Positions 8,476-17,816 of a DNA stretch of 64,000 bases are shown piece by piece; position 1 is the stretch's first letter; every line of letters starts with the position of its first letter. Under the pieces are notes generated by a model. That model was not told where the DNA came from and ran no database searches. It saw nothing but the letters and a program-made list of their open reading frames with translations. Source of the stretch: Methylococcales bacterium (lineage in GTDB: Bacteria; Pseudomonadota; Gammaproteobacteria; Methylococcales; Methylomonadaceae); assembly GCA_026399015.1 (NCBI GenBank), contig JAPLRS010000016.1:1-64000 (forward strand), written 5' to 3'. Position numbers and translations under genes: made by a program.

Positions 8476-10449
8476 ATGTATAAAAAAATAATAAGAATAA
8501 CTGGCTTAGAAAAGCAAGAAGCGGATGTTGCACGTTATTTAAAAGAAGTTAGAGATATAGAGTCGGCTGAGTTAACGCGTCGAGATTTATTTAAATTGGG
8601 GTTGACTGCTGGAGTAGGTGGGCTAACTGCTATTGGGGCGGGGAGTTTTGTACCCAATCTAGCTAAAGCAGCTTCAGTATCGGGCCTAATTAGTCCTCCC
8701 TGCAATAAGCCGTGGACGGAACCTTTACCCATTCCGAAAACAGCAGTGGCAGTTGGTAATTTTACCGGGCCGGTGGCCGACAAAAGCCAATGTAAGGAAA
8801 CGCAAAATTTATATAACCCCGGTAATGGACCAATTGGTAGTTACGAAGATTTTACTGAAGCCCGAACTGAAGATCATCAACGCTGGGACGAGTTGGGTGG
8901 TATTTCTGCTTGTACCAAATATGAATTGATGGCTAAGGAAATAGACTGGAATTTTTACTCGGCAACAGATTATCCAGCGTTTAATTCTAAGGTATGGACT
9001 TATGTTGATATGAATCCTAATACGAAGGGTGAATATGCAACAGGCGTATTACGCTTAAAAGCACAGTATGGCGCCCCTGTTTTAATGCGGATGTACAATG
9101 GTTTACCAAAAAACGGTAGAGATACGCAAGGCTTTGGTATTAATCAATGTTCACCTCATCTGCATAACGCTCATAATCCACCCGAATCCGATGGCGGGCC
9201 CATGCGGTTTTGGGACTCTGGAAAGTGGTATGACTTTTGGTATCCTAATATACGTGCAGGCTTTGCAAGTACGCATAAAACCGGAACCTATCATCCTAAC
9301 GGTAAATGGTGTCCAGGAGATTGGCAGGAAACTCAAAGTACCTTGTGGTTTCATGACCACCGGATGGATTTTACTTCTCAAAATGTGTATAAAGGCTTAG
9401 CGTCTTTTTACACCGTATTTAGTAAGGATATCAATCTAGACACGGATGATGAAACTACAGGTTTAAGATTACCCAGTGGTCAATATGATATACCTTTGAT
9501 GTTTACTGATAAGGTATTTGATCAGACAGGCCAGATGTTTTTCGATATTTTCAATATTGAGGGCATTCTTGGTGATCAGCAAACTGTTAACTTTAAGATT
9601 AAACCTTATTTAACGGTTGATCGACGTAAATACCGATTTCGATTTCTTGATGCAGGTCCATCTCGTTTTATAGAGTTATTTTTAAGTAGCACTAATACCA
9701 CTGTGCCAACCACGATGACCCGCATTGCAAATTGCGGAAATCTATTACCCAAAGCACAAGTTGTATCCAGCATACGATTAGGTGTAGCTGAACGAGCTGA
9801 CGTTATTATAGATTTTAGTAACTATAAGCCGGGCGATGTTATTTACCTTGAAAACCGTCTTGAACAACTTAACGGCAAAGGCACTACTGGTAAGATTTTA
9901 GCTTCTAGTAGCAAAACACAATTGCTTAAGTTTATTGTCTCAAGTGTTGCTGTTGTTGATAACAGTGCTTCATTAGCAACCCTGCAAACTCAGCTAATGG
10001 TGCCGTTTCCTGATCGAACTAAAAACCCAATAAAAATTAAACGTAAATTTGATTTTGGTACCAGCAATGGTGCTTGGGTAGTTAATGGAAAGTTTTTTAA
10101 TCCAACCATTGTTAGTGCCTATCCCATAGAGGGTACTCAGGAAGAATGGACTTTAACTTCGCCAGGTGGTTGGTCACATCCTGTACATATTCATCATGAA
10201 GAATTTCAAATTACTAAGCGTAATGGAAACACTCCAACGGCACTTGATGATTTATCCAGAAAAGATGTAGTAAGAATTGGTGACGCAGCTCAAGGAACAA
10301 CTGGGTCAACGAGTATTACTTTTAATATGCAGTTCCGTGATTGGTATGGCGATTATCCCATGCATTGTCATAACGTTGTGCATGAAGATCATGCCATGAT
10401 GATTCGCTGGAAAATTGTACCTCCAACAGATCCAAATGCCGGTAAGTAG
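8476..10449 (+). CDS. Tat-exported multicopper oxidase
   Basis: A 657-residue multicopper oxidase related to the gene at 4584 but shorter. Copper motifs are HLH at 228-230, HDH at 293-295, HPVHIH at 568-573 and HCHxxxHxxxxM at 630-641, so all ligands for the trinuclear and type 1 centres are present. A twin-arginine motif TRRDLFKLG (R35-R36), preceded by an unusually long polar leader and followed by a hydrophobic stretch, indicates export in folded, possibly copper-loaded form. Having one Sec-type and one Tat-type paralogue in one cluster is notable. Like its neighbour it resembles the CotA/bilirubin oxidase group. The likely role is oxygen-dependent oxidation of a metal ion or phenolic substrate in the periplasm. 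Confidence 0.93.
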   Translation: MYKKIIRITGLEKQEADVARYLKEVRDIESAELTRRDLFKLGLTAGVGGLTAIGAGSFVPNLAKAASVSGLISPPCNKPWTEPLPIPKTAVAVGNFTGPVADKSQCKETQNLYNPGNGPIGSYEDFTEARTEDHQRWDELGGISACTKYELMAKEIDWNFYSATDYPAFNSKVWTYVDMNPNTKGEYATGVLRLKAQYGAPVLMRMYNGLPKNGRDTQGFGINQCSPHLHNAHNPPESDGGPMRFWDSGKWYDFWYPNIRAGFASTHKTGTYHPNGKWCPGDWQETQSTLWFHDHRMDFTSQNVYKGLASFYTVFSKDINLDTDDETTGLRLPSGQYDIPLMFTDKVFDQTGQMFFDIFNIEGILGDQQTVNFKIKPYLTVDRRKYRFRFLDAGPSRFIELFLSSTNTTVPTTMTRIANCGNLLPKAQVVSSIRLGVAERADVIIDFSNYKPGDVIYLENRLEQLNGKGTTGKILASSSKTQLLKFIVSSVAVVDNSASLATLQTQLMVPFPDRTKNPIKIKRKFDFGTSNGAWVVNGKFFNPTIVSAYPIEGTQEEWTLTSPGGWSHPVHIHHEEFQITKRNGNTPTALDDLSRKDVVRIGDAAQGTTGSTSITFNMQFRDWYGDYPMHCHNVVHEDHAMMIRWKIVPPTDPNAGK

Positions 10450-10483
10450 AACATCTAACTTAATTATTAAAGAGTAAATAGCT

Positions 10484-11134
10484 ATGAATAAAAGAGACTT
10501 TTTTAAAAATATAACCGGTGCTTATTTGGGTGTTGCGACTTTAGCTTATATTCCAGAAAGTATTGCTATCCCCTTGATTCCAATTGTTGGTAACAAGACC
10601 AGTCGAAGTAAACTCGCATTTCCAAATGTACCTGTCATGACGCACGAAGGTAAGGTTGTGCATTTTTATGATGATTTAATTAAGGACAAAATCGTGATGA
10701 TTAACTTCACCTACACTACTTGTGATGGTATTTGTCCGGGAATGACCGAAAACTTAAAACAGGTTTATAAAGAATTTGGTGAGCGCATGGGTAAGGATAT
10801 TTTTATGTATTCAATTAGTTTAAAACCTGATCTTGATACGCCAAAGGTTTTAAAAGCCTATACAGAATTGCATAAAATTAAATCAGGTTGGACATTTTTA
10901 ACCGGCACTAACGCGAATATTGAGTTATTGAGGCAACATTTGGGGTACAAGTTTTCAGATCCTAATTTGGATAGAGATAAAAGTGAACATTTGGGTGTGG
11001 TTAAGTTTGGGATTGAATCTCTAGAGCGATGGGGTATGGCACCAGCTTTGGGGAACCCAAAGTATCTTGCCGAATATGTTCGCTGGATGGAGCCTAACGG
11101 CACTAGGCCTCTGTTATCAGACATGATGGGGTAA
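10484..11134 (+). CDS. SCO1/SenC family protein
   Basis: A 216-residue SCO domain protein with the copper/thiol motif C80-DGI-C84-P and a distal histidine in SEHLG. The N-terminus has a KRDFFK segment followed by a hydrophobic region, resembling a degenerate twin-arginine signal with K in place of the first R; it may also be a Sec signal or an uncleaved anchor. Unlike the SCO at 7493 it carries no cytochrome domain. It follows the Tat multicopper oxidase by 34 bases and is probably co-transcribed, so the cluster has one SCO protein after each oxidase. Inference: each serves the preceding oxidase in copper loading. Confidence 0.88.
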   Translation: MNKRDFFKNITGAYLGVATLAYIPESIAIPLIPIVGNKTSRSKLAFPNVPVMTHEGKVVHFYDDLIKDKIVMINFTYTTCDGICPGMTENLKQVYKEFGERMGKDIFMYSISLKPDLDTPKVLKAYTELHKIKSGWTFLTGTNANIELLRQHLGYKFSDPNLDRDKSEHLGVVKFGIESLERWGMAPALGNPKYLAEYVRWMEPNGTRPLLSDMMG

Positions 11135-11162
11135 TCATTGATTGATCAGCAATAAACTCCAA

Positions 11163-11194
11163 GTGCCTAATTAAAATTAAGAAATATTAGGCAC
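11163..11194 (+). other. Intercistronic perfect hairpin
   Basis: GTGCCTAAT (11163-11171) pairs with ATTAGGCAC (11186-11194) around a 14-base loop, between the second SCO gene and paralogue 2. It is followed by CTTATC rather than a U-run, so it resembles the hairpin at 7425-7461 and may mark mRNA processing or partial termination inside the cluster. Confidence 0.5.
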
Positions 11195-11226
11195 CTTATC
11201 GGTATACAACTATTGAAGGCAATCCT

Positions 11227-13521
11227 ATGAAAATTAAATATTTTACTTTTGCGGTCAGCTTTTTATATGTCATAGCAGTTACTCATCAAGTTTTTGCCCA
11301 GGGTGGCAATCAGAATCCATTTAAACCAGCTGTATTTCCTATCAGCCCGACGACGCCACCGCCGGCAGTACCGACCCAGTTTGATATAAATGGCCACATT
11401 CAAAATGCTGTACTTGATCATAGTGTTTGCCCAAATTCAGCGGCTCTAGATAAACGACTATGGGGGGGTAGGGTAACTGTTAATGGCGTTGAGATTATTA
11501 TTCCCTGTAATACCATTTTGCAGATGCCAGCCACTTCACTCACTTGGGCTGAGCTTTTTATACTGGCTCCAGTTTCAGTAGACACTTGGCCCGGTTCATC
11601 AGGACTTGCGCTTGATGACATTATTATGAAATCAAGTTTGTTGCCTATCCCAGCTTATGAAATACATATACAAGGAAATATTGTTAATGATTCTGCCACG
11701 GGTACTACGAAACATATTGCTGGGCTGGTTTTCATATCTCAACAAGCTCTTAATCTAGGGCAGGGTTATATTAAGTCCATCGATTATAACAGTGGGGAAC
11801 TCTGTGTTTCTTCAGGGTTACCCAACACAGGTCTTCAAGGTCAAGCAACGCCAAATCCTCCATGTTTGTCTCCAGATTCAAGGGTTAGGATAAATGATGC
11901 CATTGGTCGATTTGGGCTTATACATGGTGGTCCTGGTTGTAAATCTCAAGGTACTTGTGATGTTGAAGAAAGCCATTATGATCAGAGATTTACTGCCGAT
12001 ACAGATAACCCAACTATCCATGCCGCTACTGGTTTCCCTATGTGTATTCCCAGAGCTTATCCGTTTGGTGCAACTGGAGATACTGATGCACTGTGTCCAC
12101 AGCAAAACCGCCCCAAACAGGGTGGTAGTGCCAAATGTACAAATATACCGGTTGCTAATGGCGTCATTTTTCCCGCTTTTCCTGCACAAAAAGATGGCTA
12201 TTGTCACAGCTTTGTCATGGATCCATTACCAACCAATCCTATGGCTCCTCCGGGAACGTGTGGAACACTTCCAGACCCAAATGGTGGTTACATTTTAAAT
12301 CCATGTGTTACTCGAGCTGATTTGCAAGCTCCTTTTGAAATTGGAGATTATATTGATTATTCGGGTACTTTATTGGTGGATGCAAATGCTTTGCTAACTA
12401 ATACAAACGCCGCTCCGTATTATGTTTCTGCTCATACTATCAATGCTCATGTAGGTATTTATACTTACCCAGGTACTAAGCCCGTCTATGTAATGATTGA
12501 ATCCTTACTTGCAGGTACCAATGCATTACCCATACAAAATATACCTCAAGAAGTGACTTCGCGGATAAAAGTAGAAGGTTTTACAACGGATCCTAGCACA
12601 CCAGTTGATATTTTTGCTATGGATGTAGATAAGACTAATGGACTGGTTACGGAGCGCTTATTAACCAGCGGGGTAAATCCATCTGGTCCACCAGTCATCG
12701 GCCGTGTGCGTTTTGTTCCCGCTGCAGGTAACTTTACGCCACCCACTAGAAATATGCGCATAGTAAGCAGGACACTCTGTAATAGCAGAACTATGCCTTG
12801 TTTTATGCCTCAAGCCTATCTGGATCCGAAGAATCCAGCTGGAAAGTATGCAAATGGCCTAGTCGCAGGACAATATAATGCGCCTAACTTTGAGTATATT
12901 TTCCCTGAGAATTTGTTCTTGGGCGACCCGGTATTACCCAATAATTTTCAGGATTTAGCATTTTTGGCTTGTGGTTCAGGGCCGCTTACCACAATAACTG
13001 CAGGCACCAACTCTCCTATTGTCGATGTGCTGGATCCACCGCCTTGGGCTCAACCAATGCCAGCATCCAGTCAATGTGCAGGTGCATTAGCAAATCATTT
13101 GAGCATACCAGCAACTCAAACACCTGATACAGCTCTTGTAGCATCTGCAACCTGGGATAACAAGCAGAACAAAGGCAAGTTGACTGTTATTGCGTCGTCA
13201 TCATTGCCAAATACAACACCCAATCTGCAACTTTATGTTCAAGCAACTGCGGCTTCTGGAGCACTCATGGCCAATGATCCACAGCCCATGCAACTTATAT
13301 CTAATCCTTTATGTCCGCTTGCCAATAATCCTTGTTGGCAATATGTTGCGTCTGGAACCGTAGTTGATCCACTTCATCCACGAGGGAATCCCTCTTTACC
13401 AACTAATATCTATAGTTTACCCGTCTCTGTAACTGTTTATTCGAGTCGAGGTGGCATAGGAACAAGGGCTCCGACATTAATATGCGGAATAGTGAATGGC
13501 ATAAATACGTGTCAATTTTAA
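11227..13521 (+). CDS. Large secreted protein of unknown family (paralogue 2)
   Basis: The product has 764 residues with a clear signal peptide (hydrophobic stretch ending VFA-QG, about residue 25) and a proline-rich linker. It is a paralogue of the product of 776-3100. They share QFDINGHI-type and IQGNIV motifs, IAGL, GYIxxIDY, a GRFG segment, a DNPTI segment and a cysteine-bearing CIPR...ALCPxxNRP block. This copy has more cysteines and lacks the PKD-like tail; its last ~130 residues are a separate beta-rich segment. I do not recognise the family and see no enzyme motif. Placement between the copper proteins and the di-haem peroxidase suggests a structural or substrate-handling role in the same exported pathway. 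Confidence 0.85.
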   Translation: MKIKYFTFAVSFLYVIAVTHQVFAQGGNQNPFKPAVFPISPTTPPPAVPTQFDINGHIQNAVLDHSVCPNSAALDKRLWGGRVTVNGVEIIIPCNTILQMPATSLTWAELFILAPVSVDTWPGSSGLALDDIIMKSSLLPIPAYEIHIQGNIVNDSATGTTKHIAGLVFISQQALNLGQGYIKSIDYNSGELCVSSGLPNTGLQGQATPNPPCLSPDSRVRINDAIGRFGLIHGGPGCKSQGTCDVEESHYDQRFTADTDNPTIHAATGFPMCIPRAYPFGATGDTDALCPQQNRPKQGGSAKCTNIPVANGVIFPAFPAQKDGYCHSFVMDPLPTNPMAPPGTCGTLPDPNGGYILNPCVTRADLQAPFEIGDYIDYSGTLLVDANALLTNTNAAPYYVSAHTINAHVGIYTYPGTKPVYVMIESLLAGTNALPIQNIPQEVTSRIKVEGFTTDPSTPVDIFAMDVDKTNGLVTERLLTSGVNPSGPPVIGRVRFVPAAGNFTPPTRNMRIVSRTLCNSRTMPCFMPQAYLDPKNPAGKYANGLVAGQYNAPNFEYIFPENLFLGDPVLPNNFQDLAFLACGSGPLTTITAGTNSPIVDVLDPPPWAQPMPASSQCAGALANHLSIPATQTPDTALVASATWDNKQNKGKLTVIASSSLPNTTPNLQLYVQATAASGALMANDPQPMQLISNPLCPLANNPCWQYVASGTVVDPLHPRGNPSLPTNIYSLPVSVTVYSSRGGIGTRAPTLICGIVNGINTCQF

Positions 13522-13539
13522 TTTTAGAGGGATCTGATA

Positions 13540-15987
13540 ATGCAAATTTCAATTCAATTAAATAAAAAACATTTGTTTGATACGTTTAGCCTTTTTGTTA
13601 TTTTTATGGGTCTTATCTTAATATTGAGTTTTACAAAACCGGTAGTGGCTGCACTCCCATCTTATTGTGATATTAATGCTTTGCGTGCATTTCCAGAAAT
13701 GCCAAGCTCTCTTAAATGCACGCCTCCACCAGAACCCTACATATTGGATAACAATGGTAATCAAATTTCTGTGTTCCCAAGCATCATAAAAAATAAGGCT
13801 GCTGCTATAGCACTTGGCAAGATGTTGTTTTGGGATAGTCAAGTAGGTAGTGATGGTATCGCCTGTGCCAGTTGTCATTTTCATGCAGGGGCGGATAATC
13901 GTATTAAAAATCAGATAGATCCAGGTCTAAGAAATGCGAGCGGTCAGTTTGCCAGTGATGCTAAAACACCTATTGGTAGTGTATTTGATTTTATGGCTTC
14001 AAATCCAAATACCTCTAACCTAGATCCATTATTGGCCGCGTCAGGAAAAGGCCCTAATTACACATTAAAAAAGCAGGATTTTCCTTTGCTACAATATCAA
14101 GAACCTCAGAGTCCTATGGCTGGTCAACCGTTACAAGCGGACCGAAATGCGCCTGTAATTTACAATATTGACGATGTTATTTCTTCACAGGGTGTATACC
14201 ATTCAACATTTAATGGCTTGACCCCTTCAGGTAAAAAGGAGCTGTGTAAAAAACGTTTTCCTACTTCAGGTCCTAATGTGCCATTATTTAATGTAGGAGG
14301 TAACTCAGTCAGACAAGTTGAACCGCGTAATACTCCTACCATTATTAATGCAGTTTATAATTTTCGTAATTTTTGGGATGGGCGAGCTAATAACGTTTTT
14401 AATGGTCTCGACCCCTTTGGACTCAGGCGTTTTGCAAATACGGCCACGACTGCTACTAATGAGATATATATAAAAGATGCGAAAGGTAATCTTATAAAGA
14501 ATCGGGTGGCTATCTATAATTCTAGTCTCGCATCACAAGCTGTTGGTCCTGCGTTAAGTGATTTTGAAATGTCTTGCGGTGGTAAAGACTTTGCCGAGTT
14601 AGGAAAAAAAATATTAGCAGTCAAACCTTTAGGTAAACAAAAGGTAGATGTGACCGATAGCGTATTGGGCGTATATACTAATCCATCCGGTGATATTAAA
14701 CCGGCAAATACTTATAGGCTTTTAGTACAAAATGCATTTAATAATACCTATTGGGATGTGCCCGATACAAAAACTGTAGAGGGTTATAAATTAATTGAGA
14801 ACAATTTTTCATTATTTTGGGGATTAGCCGTTCAAGCTTATGAATCAACATTGGTTTCAAATGACTCTCGCTTTGACCAAGCTCAAGAGGACTTAATTAA
14901 TGGCCGCAATAAACTAACTGCTCAAGAAGAAAATGGTCTTAATTTGTTTTTTAATCAGGGTAAATGTATAGCTTGTCATTTGGGTGCAGAATTTACCGCT
15001 GCATCAACGACTCATGTTTTAAACCTAACAAATATGCCTAACACTGATAAGTTCATTGAACGAATGCTCATGGGGGATGGTGGTACTGCACTATACGATA
15101 CTGGCTTTTATAATATTGGTGTGCGTCCATCTGCAGAAGACTTAGGTGTTGGTGGTAATGATGCCTATGGTTTTCCCTTGTCTTTTACAAGAAACGCAAA
15201 GCAACATGCAAATAATCCAAATGATTACTCAATTGTAAATCCAAATATTTCACCTTTATCACCCGATCCATTTCAAACTGATTCACTCTTGTATGCAGGA
15301 AATTTAGGATGCATCAGTTGGAGTCCTAGTACAACGGCTTATGGTTATCTTTGTGGAACTGATCCAGTTGTTAGTGACGAAAGAGACGCAATTGACGGTG
15401 CATTTAAAACATCTACCCTTCGTAATGTTGAATTAACTGGTCCTTATTTTCATAATGGAGGTCAAGCAACCCTAGAGCAAGTTATTCAATTCTATAATCG
15501 TGGAGGAGACCGTAAAGACTTGTTTCCTATAGATCCAAACTGTGGTGGAGCACAATTTACTTTTGACCTTTACGGTAATTATGTAGTTTCTGCTGACCCG
15601 GCAACTGGATTAATTGACAATTCGGGGTTTCTATCAGGATACGGCGTTGCTAGTAATATTGCTCCGGATATGGCTGGCACCAAAGAATTATTGGTTAGTG
15701 TTTGTAACCCATGGCAGGTACCTCAAGAATCATTAGGTTTGAGCAGTTCTGACGTTGATGATTTAGTCGCATTTTTAAAGACACTAACCGATGATCGAAT
15801 TCGTTGGGAAAAAGCCCCCTTCGATCATCCATCCCTAACAATACCCAATGGGCATGTAGGGGACGAAAATAAAGTTAAATCAAACCCTGCAACTGAACAA
15901 ACATTACTAGTGCCTGCTATTGGAGCAGCCGGTCGACAAGCTAAAAATTTACCAGTACTACAAACATTTGATAGTGGACTTAAATAA
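13540..15987 (+). CDS. Oversized di-haem cytochrome c peroxidase/MauG-like protein
   Basis: An 815-residue periplasmic di-haem protein with an N-terminal hydrophobic signal (about 18-37). The two haem motifs are C109-AS-CH113 and C476-IA-CH480, with family landmarks GKMLFWDSQVGSDG before the first and TSTLRNVELTGPYFHNG downstream of the second. Typical bacterial cytochrome c peroxidases are about 330-370 residues; here ~360 residues separate the haems, so a large insert is present. AGAGGG upstream supports the start, and the gene begins 18 bases after paralogue 2. Members of this family reduce H2O2 or perform long-range radical oxidations of partner proteins (MauG, MbnH). In this cluster it could modify one of the secreted partners or remove peroxide formed by the oxidases. 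That role is inference. Confidence 0.92.
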   Translation: MQISIQLNKKHLFDTFSLFVIFMGLILILSFTKPVVAALPSYCDINALRAFPEMPSSLKCTPPPEPYILDNNGNQISVFPSIIKNKAAAIALGKMLFWDSQVGSDGIACASCHFHAGADNRIKNQIDPGLRNASGQFASDAKTPIGSVFDFMASNPNTSNLDPLLAASGKGPNYTLKKQDFPLLQYQEPQSPMAGQPLQADRNAPVIYNIDDVISSQGVYHSTFNGLTPSGKKELCKKRFPTSGPNVPLFNVGGNSVRQVEPRNTPTIINAVYNFRNFWDGRANNVFNGLDPFGLRRFANTATTATNEIYIKDAKGNLIKNRVAIYNSSLASQAVGPALSDFEMSCGGKDFAELGKKILAVKPLGKQKVDVTDSVLGVYTNPSGDIKPANTYRLLVQNAFNNTYWDVPDTKTVEGYKLIENNFSLFWGLAVQAYESTLVSNDSRFDQAQEDLINGRNKLTAQEENGLNLFFNQGKCIACHLGAEFTAASTTHVLNLTNMPNTDKFIERMLMGDGGTALYDTGFYNIGVRPSAEDLGVGGNDAYGFPLSFTRNAKQHANNPNDYSIVNPNISPLSPDPFQTDSLLYAGNLGCISWSPSTTAYGYLCGTDPVVSDERDAIDGAFKTSTLRNVELTGPYFHNGGQATLEQVIQFYNRGGDRKDLFPIDPNCGGAQFTFDLYGNYVVSADPATGLIDNSGFLSGYGVASNIAPDMAGTKELLVSVCNPWQVPQESLGLSSSDVDDLVAFLKTLTDDRIRWEKAPFDHPSLTIPNGHVGDENKVKSNPATEQTLLVPAIGAAGRQAKNLPVLQTFDSGLK

Positions 15988-16032
15988 GAAAAATACAATA
16001 CTTAATACTGCCATATAAAAATAATTGTATGT

Positions 16033-16069
16033 AAAATCCACGATTGCATTATTGAAATTGTGGATTTTT
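16033..16069. terminator. Bidirectional terminator between convergent genes
   Basis: AAAATCCAC (16033-16041) pairs with GTGGATTTT (16060-16068), with T-runs on both sides. It lies between the end of the di-haem peroxidase gene and the convergent gene at 16078. It would end the copper/haem transcription unit and, read in reverse, the ATPase unit. Confidence 0.7.
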
Positions 16070-16077
16070 ACTTGGGT

Positions 16078-16416
16078 TCACTTAAAGTACAAAAAACCAA
16101 CACCGATCCATGTTGCCACCAACAAAGCCCATGGTAACCCATGTTGTCGATAGATTATAATATGCTCTACCTCATTATCATGATTATCTGACTCAATCTG
16201 AGTAGTTTTTTGATTATTAACTTTCCTTAGTTTTCTATTTAATTCTCTCGCTTTTTCTTTTTGTTGCTTCTTGTAGAGATCTATACCCTTCTGAATACCT
16301 TGAGCAATTAACTTGGTTTGCTCTTTAGTTTGAGCCGGGCGTTGAATACCTTTTGCTATTTTTAAAGCTTCGTCTTGAGTTTGCTGCGAAGGTTTTTGAT
16401 AGGTGTTTTTTGTCAT
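16078..16416 (-). CDS. Small tail-anchored protein, function unknown
   Basis: The product has 112 residues. The first ~75 are charged and rich in K, Q and E, probably coiled-coil. The last ~20 form one hydrophobic segment (WALLVATWIGVGFLYF), so it looks like a tail-anchored inner-membrane protein. It starts 9 bases after the stop of the DUF815 ATPase gene on the same strand, so the two are probably one operon. I do not recognise a family. Confidence 0.7.
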   Translation of the reverse strand: MTKNTYQKPSQQTQDEALKIAKGIQRPAQTKEQTKLIAQGIQKGIDLYKKQQKEKARELNRKLRKVNNQKTTQIESDNHDNEVEHIIIYRQHGLPWALLVATWIGVGFLYFK

Positions 16417-16425
16417 GATAGCGCG

Positions 16426-17199
16426 CTAATTAGAGGGACTATGTTTACTACCAAAGGCATTATAAAACTGCTTAGCCGTTCTACCATTCTTAGAGGCATT
16501 TTGATGGGCAAAATCTAAGGCCTGTTTATGTAAATCATCCCTACTTCCTGCATAATCAACAAAATAGCTGTCGATAATATCCAGATAAGTCTGGGTATGT
16601 TGAGGATAAAATGCGAGTCTTAAACCAAAACGATCAGATAAAGATATTTGTTCTTCAACCGTATCAGAATAATGCACTTCATCATCGATCAACTGGGTAG
16701 CTAAGTTATCACGCATTTTTTCAGGTAATAAATGCCGGCGATTTGAAGTAGCATAAAACAATACATTATCTGGCGGAAGTTCAATAGAGCCTTCAAGCAC
16801 ACTCTTTAGCGGTTTATATAAGTTATCAGTGGTATCAAATGACAAGTCGTCACAATAAATCACAAACCGTTTAGTCAGTTCTCTTATGCCATCTACTATC
16901 TCTGGTAGATAAATCAAATCTTGTTTATCCACCTCAATCAATCTTAAATTACGACTTTTATATTCGTTTAAAATGGCTTTAACTAATGATGATTTACCTG
17001 TGCCACGCGCGCCCCACAATAACGCATTATTTGCGGGCTGACCTGAGATAAATCTTAAAGTGTTATCACACAATTGCTGTTTTTGTTTTTCAATACCCAA
17101 TAACTGATCGAGACTTATTGGATCAATCTGCTTAACGGGTCTTAAATATTCCTTTCTCTGACGCCATATAGCAGCATACGTTTTATTCCAATCTATCAT
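16426..17199 (-). CDS. DUF815 family AAA+ ATPase
   Basis: The product has 257 residues. Walker A is GARGTGKS at 63-70 and the Walker B-like segment is FVIYCDD at 112-118, followed by an arginine-rich ATSNRRHL sensor region. The LLGIEKQK segment upstream of the P-loop is characteristic of DUF815. Length agrees with the family, whose precise function is not established. It is followed closely by the tail-anchored protein at 16078, so the ATPase may act at the membrane through that partner (inference). Confidence 0.88.
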   Translation of the reverse strand: MIDWNKTYAAIWRQRKEYLRPVKQIDPISLDQLLGIEKQKQQLCDNTLRFISGQPANNALLWGARGTGKSSLVKAILNEYKSRNLRLIEVDKQDLIYLPEIVDGIRELTKRFVIYCDDLSFDTTDNLYKPLKSVLEGSIELPPDNVLFYATSNRRHLLPEKMRDNLATQLIDDEVHYSDTVEEQISLSDRFGLRLAFYPQHTQTYLDIIDSYFVDYAGSRDDLHKQALDFAHQNASKNGRTAKQFYNAFGSKHSPSN

Positions 17200-17447
17200 C
17201 TGCGTTTATCCTTACAATTAAGTCCTATAAATTATTCCATACTCTTACCTAATAACACCAGAGCATAATGCCGTTGTCACAGTAATAGATAACCCTATCC
17301 AAATATAGCGTTTTGTTTTAATGAATTAACAATCTAGGATATTACAACCAACTGATTAAAAGCCATGTCTTTAATTGATGTACGTTTTATAACAAATTCA
17401 ACACTATATTTGTGGAATTGATCGAATAATGACATGCCAATGTATTA

Positions 17448-17476
17448 TTGTTTAAGTTGTCTATCAGAAATAATAA
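17448..17476 (+). promoter_or_regulatory. Candidate sigma70-type promoter
   Basis: TTGTTT (17448-17453) and TAATAA (17471-17476) are separated by 17 bases, about 100 bases before the small gene at 17580. The rest of the 17200-17579 interval is AT-rich with no ORF; it must also hold the divergent promoter for the DUF815 gene. Assigned by eye only. Confidence 0.35.
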
Positions 17477-17579
17477 GGCTAAATGAAATGGTATATAAAG
17501 TGCTATAGTGATATGTGATACTGCTTAATGTATCGATTTTTTTGATGTTTGTTTTTTAATTGTGCTTTGGAGAGTTTGT

Positions 17580-17816
17580 ATGGAAGAAATAATATTGTTG
17601 TTTGCATTAATTTTTGTCGCTTATATTTTTAGATCTAATTTATTATCTATCCCTTTAGTTTCCAAGTTAACTGGAAATATTTTCTCACCACATTCAGCTG
17701 CTCTAGCTAATATTGTTGTACCTGAAGACTCTACTTTAAGAAGACATTTTTTAACCCAATTAAGCACAGAAAATGCCTTAGTTGCTGCTGAACTTCAAAA
17801 ACGTTTATCGCTATAA
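17580..17816 (+). CDS. Small membrane protein, function unknown
   Basis: The product has 78 residues, beginning MEEIILLFALIFVAYIF, with one N-terminal transmembrane segment (about 3-19) and a short soluble tail. ATG 17580 is preferred over an upstream GTG at 17562 because GGAGAG at 17569-17574 sits 5 bases before it. No family recognised. It stands alone between the DUF815 unit and the next small gene. Confidence 0.6.
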   Translation: MEEIILLFALIFVAYIFRSNLLSIPLVSKLTGNIFSPHSAALANIVVPEDSTLRRHFLTQLSTENALVAAELQKRLSL

